This document shows, piece after piece, positions 37,177 to 46,906 of a DNA stretch of 64,000 nt. The translations under genes and the position numbers were made by a program. Location of the stretch: positions 184,674,716 through 184,738,715 of the forward strand of contig CP136066.1 in assembly GCA_032622095.1 (NCBI GenBank). The letters are read 5' to 3'. Under the pieces are notes generated by a model. It worked only from the letters and a program-made list of their open reading frames with translations, had not been told where the DNA came from and made no database searches. The stretch comes from Siphonodentalium dalli. Its lineage: Eukaryota; Mollusca; Scaphopoda; Gadilida; Siphonodentaliidae. The first letter of the stretch is position 1; the number at the start of each line of letters is the position of its first letter.

Positions 37177-37273
37177 TATAATATATAGAGGATATCTAGT
37201 GTTTTTGAGTGGATACCGAAAAATATGTCATGAGTGAGCGAGACAAATGTTTATTTTCGCGAGCGGTCACGAA

Positions 37274-37600
37274 TTATGTCAAATGTAATACTTGCGTCAT
37301 GATAACTTTATAAACGCTAATTTTAAGAAAATGCTCACTCTTTTCAATATACTTGCAGTGACAGCAATCTGTAGAATTTATTTCTGTTAGGATTTTCCCA
37401 GTAATACTTTGGGGTGTAAGTTTCTCGCAGGTGGTTAAGTTCTGTACATAAAATAACAAAATGCTATTCATCACAGACATTTTCACCACATAACGGGCAT
37501 TTCGTGTCTTTACATGTACTTTTATTCCATCTGCATTGCTCCACCGGCAATGTCTGTGATTGGCTGTTCTAAATTTTAGTAAATAAGTAGCCATATGAGA
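37274..37600 (-). mobile_element. LINE C-terminal remnant with a stop in its zinc-knuckle
   Basis: Minus-strand frames encode LLKFRTANHRHCRW, then after a frame change KCPLCGENVCDE followed by TAG and HFVILC. This is the CPLC...GDEYH...C C terminus of the same LINE family as at 2654 and 15052, with the tyrosine codon now TAG. A PNRNKFYRLL tail follows, then stops. It is about 820 bp downstream (3') of the first receptor gene's stop. Confidence 0.8.
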
Positions 37601-38177
37601 GGGATCATAAGTATCGGCTCAATCTGACATAATTATTTAAGTTTCCATAAAATATGGCACGGCTTGAGATAGACATATTTGGATTGCCGAAGAGGCAACT
37701 TGCGTGTTCTATTAATTTTGCGACGGTGGGCAACTCCGACGCGACCGCACATTTGCATTATTATACATGTACTTGACGTTGCTGCGATTTATATATTGTT
37801 TTCAGTTCGAGACTTCTATTGGGAGTCGATTGTCTCCCATCTTCCTGGAATGTATATATATACACTGTAAGAATTATGAAGAACCTACGCACATTATTTT
37901 AGCCACAAACACCAATGATTGGGATAAGGGTTCTTAAAATTCCGACCGAACTTCAATGAACTCACCAATAATATCATGTCTCCAAGAACCAATTTGGTGT
38001 CGGTAAGAGTTTCGGTTATTGTTTAGATGGCTCTAATATCGGCCGAGTTCGACATCAAATTTGCAAGTTTTAGAACATTTTCTGAAGCGCTTTGAAGGAC
38101 TTCTCAAAAACATAGTGAATTCATCAAAAAAGAGGTCAGACGATATGGTTAGTTGACATCCTCTGATTTCCAATACC
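37601..38177. other. 3' flank of receptor gene 1
   Basis: From about 38030 to 38170 this resembles the 3' flanks of receptor genes 2 and 3 (AAATATTCTGAAGC- and GGCGATATGGTCAACTGAC-like phrases), so the duplications included the flank. Nothing else is recognised. Confidence 0.6.
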
Positions 38178-38407
38178 TTACTCGTATTTAAATTCGCGCA
38201 GTACTATTTTTTGCGCACCCATCGGTGCGCTAATTTAAATTCAAGAACCGAAACTGCCATCAGCTCCAAGATATACGAAAATATCACAGAAATATTACGA
38301 AAATATTTTTCTCGGTTATGAATTCGCGCAGCTAGGTGCGCGAATTTAAATTGCGCGAATTCAAAACTGAGCGAAATATAGTACTGCGCGAATATAAATA
38401 CGAGTAA
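38178..38407. mobile_element. 230-bp MITE abutting the 3' end of receptor gene 1
   Basis: Terminal inverted repeats of about 30 bp: TTACTCGTATTTAAATTCGC and the complement of its partner TTACTCGTATTTATATTCGC, both followed by GCAGTACTAT. Internally there are further GCGCGAATTTAAATT inverted motifs. No clear target duplication was found. Its right end is 13 bp from the gene's stop codon, so it probably supplies most of the 3' UTR. Genes 2 and 3 lack it. Confidence 0.85.
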
Positions 38408-38420
38408 TGTAGTATATATA

Positions 38421-39563
38421 TCAGGAAAGCATCACAGCGTGAGTTGCCACAACAGAAACCAAAGTTAGACCGGTGACAACGTAGAAAGCCGCCCTATCAA
38501 CATTGGCCGCAACATGAATCCAATTTATTTCCATCTCTACAGAATTGTCATTCGGCTCATACTTATTTGTTCCATGAAGCCAGGATGGAACCCATTTCGG
38601 GACATCTGTTAGCGAATCCTTGAAATGCAATCGCTGAACGCCAACTGATATAATTGTCGTCAACACAGAAATGGCGAACAGAATATCCAAGGTAACCGCG
38701 AACAGTGAAATTGATCCGGAAGTCTTCGGCATGATATCGTAGATTAGGTTGAAGTAAATTGAAAATGACAGCATTATCGACACAGAAAATGAAATTTTCT
38801 CACCTGAAGCAATAGGTATCATGAAAGTACATAAGTTAGCCAATGAGAGCAACGCTAATGGTGTTATAATAGTAATGACGTAGAAGGAGGACTTCCTTGC
38901 AACCTCCAGATATACTTCAACTACCATCTTTTCCTCTTCTTCCATCAAAAAGGACGTGATTTTGTAGGAGACGAGTTGCCATTCCTCCCTGGGTACGACC
39001 AAGCGAGTGTTTTTGTCATACACCTTAATATCATCGGGTGTCAAATTAACATTGGAGTCAAACGGGTAAAAAATAATAGTACATTTCTGGGTGTCAAACG
39101 GCCATTTTTTAATATCGATTCTACACGATGTTTCGAAATCGCTCGTCAGCTGTGAAAAGACGTAGCTATAATATATTCTTGTACTAATTCCAGATGGTTT
39201 CAAAATTTGAAATTTGTTGATCGCATTTGTGACGCAAACTGTCGGAGTCCATATTTTCCCATCATCCACCTGAATCATACGAACATCATTGTGGGTAGTT
39301 GGGTCCCAATAATAATCAGTAACGACCCATCCTAGTCCCACCAATCCGATTACTTTGATACTTTGTTCCGTAGAGCACACAGCAGTCAGGTCTAGTAGAT
39401 GGAATGACACTCTAACTTCTAGAGATTCGTTTGTAGGTGGAATTAACGGATCGGATATGTTGTAAAATTTAGTCCTTAGGCGGATGATAGAATCTTGTTG
39501 AAAGTTGTTACAAAGACACACGTTAGCGCACAACAACAGAAACCAATGCAGATATGTTACCAT
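38421..39563 (-). CDS. Cys-loop ligand-gated ion channel subunit (nicotinic-type), gene 1
   Basis: A single-exon gene of 380 codons. A hydrophobic signal peptide (about residues 1-18) precedes an extracellular ligand-binding domain with the Cys-loop C147-C161 containing WPFDTQKC. Four membrane segments follow: M1 about 227-250, M2 about 254-276, M3 about 284-308, M4 about 358-379. M2 begins GEKISFSVSIMLSF: Glu at -1', Leu at 9' and Asp at 20' fit a cation channel. The M3-M4 loop is short, about 48 residues. The WTP of loop A is kept, but the loop A Tyr, loop B Trp (Phe here) and loop C Cys-Cys pair are missing, so it is not a classical acetylcholine-binding alpha subunit. It has two cysteines (C63, C110) not seen in genes 2-4. 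ATG is chosen because the signal peptide follows it directly. Such receptors work as pentamers in the plasma membrane; the ligand is unknown. Confidence 0.93.
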   Translation of the reverse strand: MVTYLHWFLLLCANVCLCNNFQQDSIIRLRTKFYNISDPLIPPTNESLEVRVSFHLLDLTAVCSTEQSIKVIGLVGLGWVVTDYYWDPTTHNDVRMIQVDDGKIWTPTVCVTNAINKFQILKPSGISTRIYYSYVFSQLTSDFETSCRIDIKKWPFDTQKCTIIFYPFDSNVNLTPDDIKVYDKNTRLVVPREEWQLVSYKITSFLMEEEEKMVVEVYLEVARKSSFYVITIITPLALLSLANLCTFMIPIASGEKISFSVSIMLSFSIYFNLIYDIMPKTSGSISLFAVTLDILFAISVLTTIISVGVQRLHFKDSLTDVPKWVPSWLHGTNKYEPNDNSVEMEINWIHVAANVDRAAFYVVTGLTLVSVVATHAVMLS

Positions 39564-39890
39564 ATTCCTCGCTGTGTATTATTCCGAATTTATCTTGATG
39601 TTTGCGACACCGTATACCTCTGAGTCCTAATACATTGAATGTGTTCTGGTTTGTGACCGCTCCTTGTTTGTGTATACTCATCCAATCGGTCTTAATTACT
39701 CGGAAGTTCTATATATTTATAATGTATAATGCTGTGGTGCAGAAATAATTATCTCAATGGGTTTCTATTGGGACATCCCGGTGGTCATTTTCCGTTGCAA
39801 ATTTAAAACAGAATAATTAATAGCACACGGTGTACTCGATAATGTGAAACTAAAGTGGGGAACGCGTATAATGTACATCAAACAAGAACC
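39564..39890 (-). promoter_or_regulatory. Conserved upstream block of receptor gene 1
   Basis: This ~330-bp region upstream of the ATG is alignable with those of genes 2 and 3. The best conserved part (39731-39812) includes AGAAATAATTATCTCAATGG, ATCCCGGTGGTCA and GCAAATTTAAAACA. Similarity ends near 39890. It probably contains the core promoter, carried along by the gene duplications. No TATA position is claimed. Confidence 0.55.
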
Positions 39891-40249
39891 ATTCTGTGTC
39901 ACATTCTAAACCCATGTTCACAATGATAGCAGCCCATGCAACTCTCGGTCTAATGGCTTCCTTGTAAGGATGTCCCGTGGACAATGTTAAAATTAGGCCG
40001 AGGATACCAGGTCTGCGACAATCGAAGAGGTCGTGAGTTCAAATTAAAGTTCAAATGTTTATTTCTCAAATAATTCATGTTATATGATATTATGAGAACA
40101 TAATACATAATTGTACAAATACATGGTGTGCAACGGTGGAAATGGATTTTTCAATATGGAAGGGGGAGCTATTCAATATTTATATTATAGGGCATCAAAA
40201 TGATGTTTGATGACATGCATCACTATAACGCGCCATCTCTTCGAGAATG
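39891..40249. other. Intergenic sequence, nothing recognised
   Basis: No coding or structured feature supported before the LINE fragment. Confidence 0.45.
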
Positions 40250-40678
40250 TTGGAGATATCGCGACTGAGTGCAGATATAATGCATTCTTCGTTATTAACT
40301 CTCGCGTTTTGAATAAATTTGGAGAGTTGAATTAGTATATTCTTATTTTTGGAGCTAAACAATTTCGTAAAATTAACTATATTCGGATAATTTCGAAAGT
40401 ATTTGGGGATATAGTTCTTTCTCAGAGAATCAAGCGAAGAGCATTGTAAACTACAATGGTATTCATCTCCTATAGTCCAATGTTACATCTCGTGCATGCT
40501 CAATTTTCTGATCGGTATCATTCCATGATCCAGTTTCAATGGGAAGTCTGTAATTGGACATTCGAAAATCTATAGTCAGGTTAATTGCATCCTTTCGATT
40601 CAAAATTTTCAGATAATCTTCAAGGCCAAATTTTGTTTTAATTTTTTTGTATGTGATACATTTACTTGATTGTTCCAT
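40250..40678 (-). mobile_element. LINE C-terminal fragment
   Basis: A minus-strand frame encodes RKDAINLTIDFRMSNYRL and PIETGSWNDTD. After a frame change near 40480 it continues GDEYHCSLQC...PKYFRNYPN...KLFSSKNKN...LSKFIQNARV. This matches the C terminus of the LINE family at 2654, 15052 and 37274. It is 5'-truncated and frameshifted. Confidence 0.83.
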
Positions 40679-41060
40679 ATTAATTTTCTATTGCAGTACG
40701 TATTGGTCCTTCGGTGTTTGTTGGACAATATTATTCATATTTACAACATCAATGGTAATATTATCTTGGTCCCACCATATATGGTAGCCCCAATTCAATT
40801 ATAATTATATGGATATATGATAGCCATGGGTGCTTATATTCACCATTTCTATACCATTTTATCAGGAGGGAGTATATCACCCTACTCATTCTGCTATCAT
40901 TACAATTAACTAATTTCGAACCCCGACATGGGCACATCTCAAATTGCATTTGAGATTGTAACCACACGCTCGTCCCCTTGTGTGACAACACTACCATGAT
41001 TATATAGCCATGGTAATGTTGTCGCACCAGGGGACCTGTGATTGTAGCATGGCCATTTAG
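40679..41060. repeat. Short inverted repeat region upstream of the LINE fragment
   Basis: GGTCCC/CAACATTACCATGGC-type inverted phrases near 40970-41035 form a local hairpin (ACAACACTACCATGATTATA facing ATAGCCATGGTAATGTTGTC). No gene is supported; a 103-codon minus-strand frame spans it without motifs. Confidence 0.5.
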
Positions 41061-41234
41061 ATAAGAAATCATAGTTTGTTCACGAATCTACCTATAGACG
41101 ACAGTGTTAACGTTTCAGCCAAATTTACCGAATTGAAGCATGCAGGCCACTCCAGTGATATTTACCCAGCTAGATTGACACCAATTGATCACGAAAATTC
41201 AAGAAAAATCATAGGTCATGTGTTTACTTTTTGA
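41061..41234 (+). pseudogene. C-terminal coding fragment of an unrecognised repeated gene (copy 2)
   Basis: A frame open after a stop at 41058 encodes LPIDDSVNVSAKFTEL, PARLTPIDHENSRK and GHVFTF, then TGA at 41232-41234 followed at once by AATAAA. It matches the minus-strand fragment at 6134-6328 in frame and 3' end. The ~300 bp after it also match the earlier copy's flank. It may be the 3' end of a retrogene or transposon ORF; the family is not recognised. Confidence 0.5.
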
Positions 41235-41789
41235 AATAAATCCCCAAGTGTATGACAGGTCTATCATGCAGCCAAATTTTATCAGGAAACCCCATAACTA
41301 TAGCAGCTAGTTAAATAACTTTCCCAGCCACAAAAATCCATTCCCCCATTAATTCACCCGTTTAAGTTATTTATATATGATGTACAAATCAAATAAACAA
41401 GATGTCAACCTTTAATAACGTGTCACGTGTATTAGTTGAAGGCCATTCTTCAGTTACCTCCACCTCTAGCATTCCACTGTGCACTCGCTCCCCGACTCTG
41501 GAACACATTTAGCTCCCTGATTCCTATACAATGTTATACACTACGTATCTACCAGCGGAAACCTCATTCTTCATGGCCTCATCTGCTATGTGAGACATAG
41601 ACTCAAATTGAAGTTCCCAAAAACGAAGAATATTGTGATGTGCACCATTGGGCACCTCGTTTATGCATTGTGTCGTCTGCTAATATGTGGATATAGAGAA
41701 ACTAAACTAAAAGAAATAGAATCTATGTGAAGAAATTTCTATAGAAATTTGATAATAAAGAAACTTTCCACATAAGATGAGGCATAAGC

Positions 41790-41876
41790 AGAATGAGGTC
41801 CACAGAGGGTGAATTTAGTTATGCTAGCCCGCTATGGGATAGCGTCACTAAATTCATCCTATGGGGACCTCATTCT
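41790..41876. repeat. Palindrome 1 in duplicated block A
   Basis: AGAATGAGGTCC...GTGAATTTAGT pairs with ACTAAATTCATCC...GGACCTCATTCT around a centre with GCTA/TAGC. Arms are about 38 bp with few mismatches. The same structure is present in copy B at 48753-48841. Confidence 0.85.
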
Positions 41877-42029
41877 TCAAATGACGGGCACACTAAACTC
41901 AGGCTGGTTTTGCATACGTGTGACGTTTTTGCTTCGGTAAGTATCGCCCCACCTCACTGGAATGTATGAACACTCTAAGAATTACGAAGAACCTAAGATT
42001 CTTCACATTGTTTTATCAACCAAATAGAG

Positions 42030-42192
42030 ATTATCACTACAGTGAAGCGATCTGAGTCTCCATATCACGCCGATGTGAGAAGATGAGATCCCGAATCAGA
42101 CGGGCTGCCACAGGCTGCGAGTCTGATCCGTGATCTCACCATCTCAACGAAACGTGACGTGGATACTCAGATCACTTCACTGTCGTGATAAT
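42030..42192. repeat. Palindrome 2 in duplicated block A (163 bp)
   Basis: ATTATCACTACAGTGAAGCG...GATCTGAGT pairs with ACTCAGATCACTTCACTG...GTGATAAT. Inner parts GATGAGATC, ATCAGAC and their complements also pair. The matching structure in copy B is at 49009-49156, with slightly different mismatches. Confidence 0.85.
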
Positions 42193-42742
42193 ATTTTTAT
42201 CATATGACCAATTAAGCTTAATTGTTACAACCAACCTCTGAAATTTACTGCGAGAAAGGAGATCAGTATAATTCAAATTTAATGAACGAATAGCAACAAT
42301 TTAATCAACAGCAACAATTTTATGAAGAAATATCTCAATTGAAAATAGTTCAGGAGCCTCGTTCTGATTCAGACACGCATGATATGGTATCGGATCACGA
42401 TATTATCATGATCGGATTTATCAGAAAACCACCACAAAGCAATAGTGCCATTAGTGGTATTTAGTGGAAATAAAGACAGTCATATAATAAAGTAAAAGAT
42501 TAGCGCCTGTGAGTTCTTCAAATTCCGAAGGACCTCCTGCGTGTATGTTCATCAAGAACCAATATCATGTCCACAAGATATAAGTCCCAGTTTTTTATTT
42601 TATCATTTATTCATTTTTGTTACAGTTAACATCAAATATATACATATAAGATCTCAGAACATAATACAATATTTGAAACAAGAAAAAAGTTTTATGTCTG
42701 TTTTTTATTATAGATGTTTCCCCAATACCATTTTATATTAAA

Positions 42743-44868
42743 CTAGCCGATGAGCCCGACGTTGTCCGGGCTATTCAAAAACCAAATTTCAAGTCGATAG
42801 CTCCACCCGTTTCCGAGATATCGTCTGCGCATGCGCGAAGCTGGCGTCGCACGGGCTCGGCGACCCGATAAAATTCGTGTGCGGGGCAAGATACATTCAC
42901 ATAGCAAATTTCAAGTCGATAGCTCCACCCGTTTCCGAGATCTCGTCTGCGCATGCGCTGCACGGGCGTCGCACGGGCTCGCCAATACGACAACGACCAC
43001 CGCCTGGTCAAACTACACACACGTACCAAGTTTCGTCCCGATCGGTCGAGAATCGTAGATTTGTATAAATGACAGACATACAGACAGACAGACAGACAAA
43101 CAGAGGTCTTCAAAATATATATGAGACTAGCCGATGAGCCCGACGTTGTCCGGGCTATTCAAAAACCAAATTTCAAGTCGATAGCTCCACCCGTTTCCGA
43201 GATCTGGTCTGCGCATGCGCGAAGCTGGCGTCGCACGGGCTCGGCAACCCGATAAAATTCGTATCCGGGCAAGATACATTCACATACCAAATTTCAAGTC
43301 GATAGCTCCACCCGTTTCCGAGATCTCGTCTGCGCATGCGTGAAGCTGATGTCGCACGGGCTCGGCGACCCGATAAAATTCGTACTCTGGGCAAGATACA
43401 TTCACATACCAAATTTCAAGTCGATAGCTCCACCCGTTTCCGAGATCTCGTCTGCGCATGCGCTGCACGGGCGTCGCACGGGCTCGCCAATACGACAACG
43501 ACCACCACCTGGTCAAACTACACACAAGTACCAAGTTTCGTCCCGATCGGTCGAGAATCGTAGATTTGTATTAATGACAAACAGACAGACAGACAGATGT
43601 CTTAAAAAAAATATATGAGACTAGCCGATGAGCCCGACGTTGTCCGGGCTATTCAAAAAACAAATTTCAAGTCGATAGCTCCACCCGTTTCCGAGATCTG
43701 GTCTGCGCATGCGCGAAGCTGGCGTCGCACGGGCTCGGAAACCCGATAAAATTCGTATCCGGGCAAGATACATTCACATACCAAATTTCAAGTCGATAGC
43801 TCCACCCGTTTCCGAGATCTCGTCTGCGCATGCGCGAAGCTGGCGTCGCACGGGCTCGGCGACCCGATAAAATTCGTGTGCGGGTCAAGATACATTCACA
43901 TAGCAAATTTCAAGTCGATAGCTCCACCCGTTTCCGAGATCTCGTCTGCGCATGCGCTGCACGGGCGTCGCACGGGCTCGCCAATACGACAACGACCACC
44001 GCCTGGTCAAACTACACACACGTACCAAGTTTCGTCCCGATCGGTCGAGAATCGTAGATTTGTATAAATGACAGACATACAGACAGACAGACAAACAGAG
44101 GTTTTCAAAATATATATGAGACTAGCCGATGAGCCCGACGTTGTCCGGGCTATTCAAAAACCAAATTTCAAGTCGATAGCTCCACCCGTTTCCGAGATCT
44201 GGTCTGCGCATGCGCGAAGCTGGCGTCGCACGGGCTCGGCAACCCGATAAAATTCGTATCCGGGCAAGATACATTCACATGCCAAATTTCAAGTCGATAG
44301 CTCCACCCGTTTCCGAAATCTCGTCTGCGCATGCGTGAAGCTGGTGTCGCACGGGCTCGGCGACCCGATAAAATTCGTACTCGGGGCAAGATACATTCAC
44401 ATACCAAATTTCAAGTCGATAGCTCCACCCGTTTCCGAGATCTCGTCTGCGCATGCGCTGAACGGGCGTCGCACGGGCTCGCCAATACGACAACGACCAC
44501 CGCCTGGTCAAACTACACACAAGTACCAAGTTTCGTCCCGATCGGTCGAGAATCGTAGATTTGTATTAATGACAAACAGACAGACAGACAGATGTCTTCA
44601 AAAAATATATGAGACTAGCCGATGAGCCCGACGTTGTCCGGGCTATTCAAAAAACAAATTTCAAGTCGATAGCTCCACCCGTTTCCGAGATATCGTCTGC
44701 GCATGCGCTGCACGAGCGTCACACGGGCTCGCCAATACGACAAGGACGACCGCCTGGTCAAACTACACACACGTACCAAGTTTCGTCCCGATCGGTCGAG
44801 AATCGTAGATTTGTATAAATGACATACAGACAGACAGACAGACAGAGGTCTTCAAAATATATAAGAGA
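42743..44868 (-). mobile_element. Helitron array B2: five head-to-tail units
   Basis: Units are 42743-43126, 43127-43620, 43621-44121, 44122-44614 and 44615-44868, of the same family as 17624-19450. Minus-strand starts are TCTCATATATATTTTGAAG (TCTCTTATATATTTT for the last unit). Ends are the AGCCCGGAC...GTCGGGCT hairpin plus CTAG. Outer flanks are A (T44869) and T (A42742). Units 1 and 3, and units 2 and 4, resemble each other more than their neighbours, giving a dimer period of about 995-999 bp. Each contains 1-3 copies of the ~122-bp core and an ACAGAC microsatellite. The array lies in a ~2.6-kb segment (42432-45026) absent from the paralogous block next to gene 3. Confidence 0.88.
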
Positions 44869-45408
44869 TAATAGATATGTTGGAATATTCAACAATTTTA
44901 CATGTCGACTGTGCGTGCTATTGCATTGCGAAGTTATGCGGGTTGTAGAAACTTGACTGACTTCTGTCTGGGAATATAGATAGCTATAATAGAAATGAGT
45001 TATATTTCACTTACTTGTCTTAACAGTAAACCATGTATTTGTGTTAGGAAACTTATTTATTTGTCATTGCTGTAAGGACACTGTCCCATTTTTCCCCAAG
45101 GATTTTCTTTAATGACAATTTCCACTTTGTTGTTATATTTTTTCTATTTCGTATTCTTGTTTTAGGAATTTACATGCAGATGCAATACTTAAAACTTTTT
45201 CCATGCACCTTGTTATATAAACATAACGGCCAGTTACGGTTTTTGTTTAGACGCCGCAATTATCGACCGCGTTCGATTGCAAGGTCGTGATTTTAGAAAT
45301 ATTCTGAAGCAGCATAAACACTTCCCAAGCAATATAATGGATTTAACAAACATCAAATTAGTCAGGCGATATGGTCAACTGACAACCTCTGGTTTCCGTA
45401 TATGTCAG
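44869..45408. other. 3' flank of receptor gene 2
   Basis: From about 45027 onwards it matches the 3' flank of gene 3 (49394-49600 and 50010-50198). An AATAAA in gene sense lies near 45055, a possible distal polyadenylation signal. No other feature. Confidence 0.5.
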
Positions 45409-46551
45409 TCAGGAGAGCATCATCGCGTGAGTTGCCACAACGGAAACTAAAGTTACTGCAGCAACAACATAGAAAGCTACCCTATCAACATAGGCCGCAA
45501 CATGAAACCAATTTATTTCCATCTCTTCATAATTGTCTTTCGGAGCAGACTTATTTCTTCCATGAAGCCAGGGTCGAACCCATTTTGGGACATCTGTTGA
45601 CGAATCTTTGAAGTGCAACCGCTGAACGCCAACTGATATAATTGTCGTCAACACAGAAATGGCGAACAGAATATCCAAGGTAACCGCGAACAATGAAATT
45701 GACCCGGAAGTCTTCGGCATGATATCGTAGATTAGGTTGAAGTAAATTGAAAATGACAGCATTATCGACACAGAAAATGAAATTTTCTCGCCCGAAGCAA
45801 CAGGTATCTTGAAAGTACAGAGGTTAGCCACTGAGAGCAATGCTAGCGGTGTTATAATAGTAACGACGAAGAAAGAGGACTTCCTTGCGACCTCCAGATA
45901 TACTTCAACTAGCATCGTTTCCCCTCCTTCCATCAAAAAGGACGTGATGTTGTAGGAGACGAGTTGCCATTCCCCTCTGGGTACGACCACGCGAGTGTTT
46001 TTGTTATACACCTGAATTTCGTCCGATGTCAAATTAACGTTGGTCTCAAACGGGTAAAAGAGTATGGTGCATGTCTGGGTGTCGAACGGCCATTTTTTAA
46101 TATTGATCATACACGATGTTTCGAAATCGCTCGTCAGCTGTGAAAAGACGTAGCCATGATATATTCTTGTCTTAATTCCAGACGGTTTCAAAATTTGAAG
46201 ACTGTTAATGGCATTTGTGACGCCAACTGTCGGTGTCCATATTTTCGAATCATCCACCTGAATCATACGAACATCATTGTGGGTAGCTTGGTCCCAATGG
46301 TAATCAGTAACGTTCCATCCTAGTCCCACCAATCCGATCACTTTGAGACTTTGTTCCGTAGAGCGCACATCAGTCAGGTCCAGCAGATAGAACGACACTC
46401 TAACTTCTAGAGATTCGTTTGTAGGTGGAATTAGCGGATCGGAGATGTTGTAAACTTTATTCCTTATGCTGATGATGGTATCTTGTTGAAGATTAGCACC
46501 AAGACATACACTAGCACTAAAAAACAGACAACAATACGAGTATTGTAACAT
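45409..46551 (-). CDS. Cys-loop ligand-gated ion channel subunit (nicotinic-type), gene 2
   Basis: An intact single exon of 380 codons, very similar to gene 3 throughout and somewhat less to gene 1. It has a signal peptide to about residue 19, a Cys-loop (C147 to C161, WPFDTQTC), WTPTVGVTN loop A, four membrane segments, M2 GEKISFSVSIMLSF with Glu -1', Leu 9', Asp 20', and a short M3-M4 loop. The classical acetylcholine-site aromatics and the loop C Cys pair are missing. N-glycosylation sequons NIS, NES, NVT, NLT and NIT are visible in the extracellular part. It differs from its paralogues in loop C (EGGETMLVEV instead of EEEEKMVVEV). The lack of introns in a family normally rich in them suggests origin by retroposition, followed by tandem DNA duplication with flanks. 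Confidence 0.93.
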   Translation of the reverse strand: MLQYSYCCLFFSASVCLGANLQQDTIISIRNKVYNISDPLIPPTNESLEVRVSFYLLDLTDVRSTEQSLKVIGLVGLGWNVTDYHWDQATHNDVRMIQVDDSKIWTPTVGVTNAINSLQILKPSGIKTRIYHGYVFSQLTSDFETSCMINIKKWPFDTQTCTILFYPFETNVNLTSDEIQVYNKNTRVVVPRGEWQLVSYNITSFLMEGGETMLVEVYLEVARKSSFFVVTIITPLALLSVANLCTFKIPVASGEKISFSVSIMLSFSIYFNLIYDIMPKTSGSISLFAVTLDILFAISVLTTIISVGVQRLHFKDSSTDVPKWVRPWLHGRNKSAPKDNYEEMEINWFHVAAYVDRVAFYVVAAVTLVSVVATHAMMLS

Positions 46552-46880
46552 ATTCCTCGCTTAATATTATTCCGAATATACCTTGATCTTTAAGATCACG
46601 TATACTCCTGGGAGCCAGTAAATTGAATGCGAACTTGTTTGTGATCACGCCTGTTATATGCTTTCAATAGGCCTTGATTGCTCAAAAGTTCCATCTAGAA
46701 TCTATTGTTGTGGCACAGAAATAATTATCTTAATGGGTTCCAATTGAGATATCCCGGTGGTCACGTTCCATTGCAATTTAAAACAATCTATAAATGACTA
46801 GCACCTGCCGTACTCGAGATTGTGTAATTATATGGTGGAACGCTTAATCTGCTTCATCACACAAGAACCGCGCGATTACC
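46552..46880 (-). promoter_or_regulatory. Conserved upstream block of receptor gene 2
   Basis: Aligns with the upstream regions of genes 1 and 3. Conserved phrases are CATATTCCTCGCTTAATATT next to the ATG, AACTTGTTTGTGATC, and AGATATCCCGGTGGTCA with CCATTGCAATTTAAAACA at 46747-46785. Similarity to gene 3 runs to about 46880, just before the MITE cluster. A promoter role is inferred. Confidence 0.55.
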
Positions 46881-46906
46881 TTCGATTCATTCAAACAACT
46901 CCCGAC

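Larger units (their letters stand above)
41622..42431. repeat. Duplicated ~810-bp block, copy A
   Basis: Sequence starting ACGAAGAATATTGTGATGTG is repeated at 48584-49394 with a few differences and nearly the same length. It contains two palindromes (41790-41876 and 42030-42192). Both copies lie 3' of a receptor gene (genes 2 and 3) in the same orientation, so they are part of the same segmental duplication as the genes. Confidence 0.9.
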
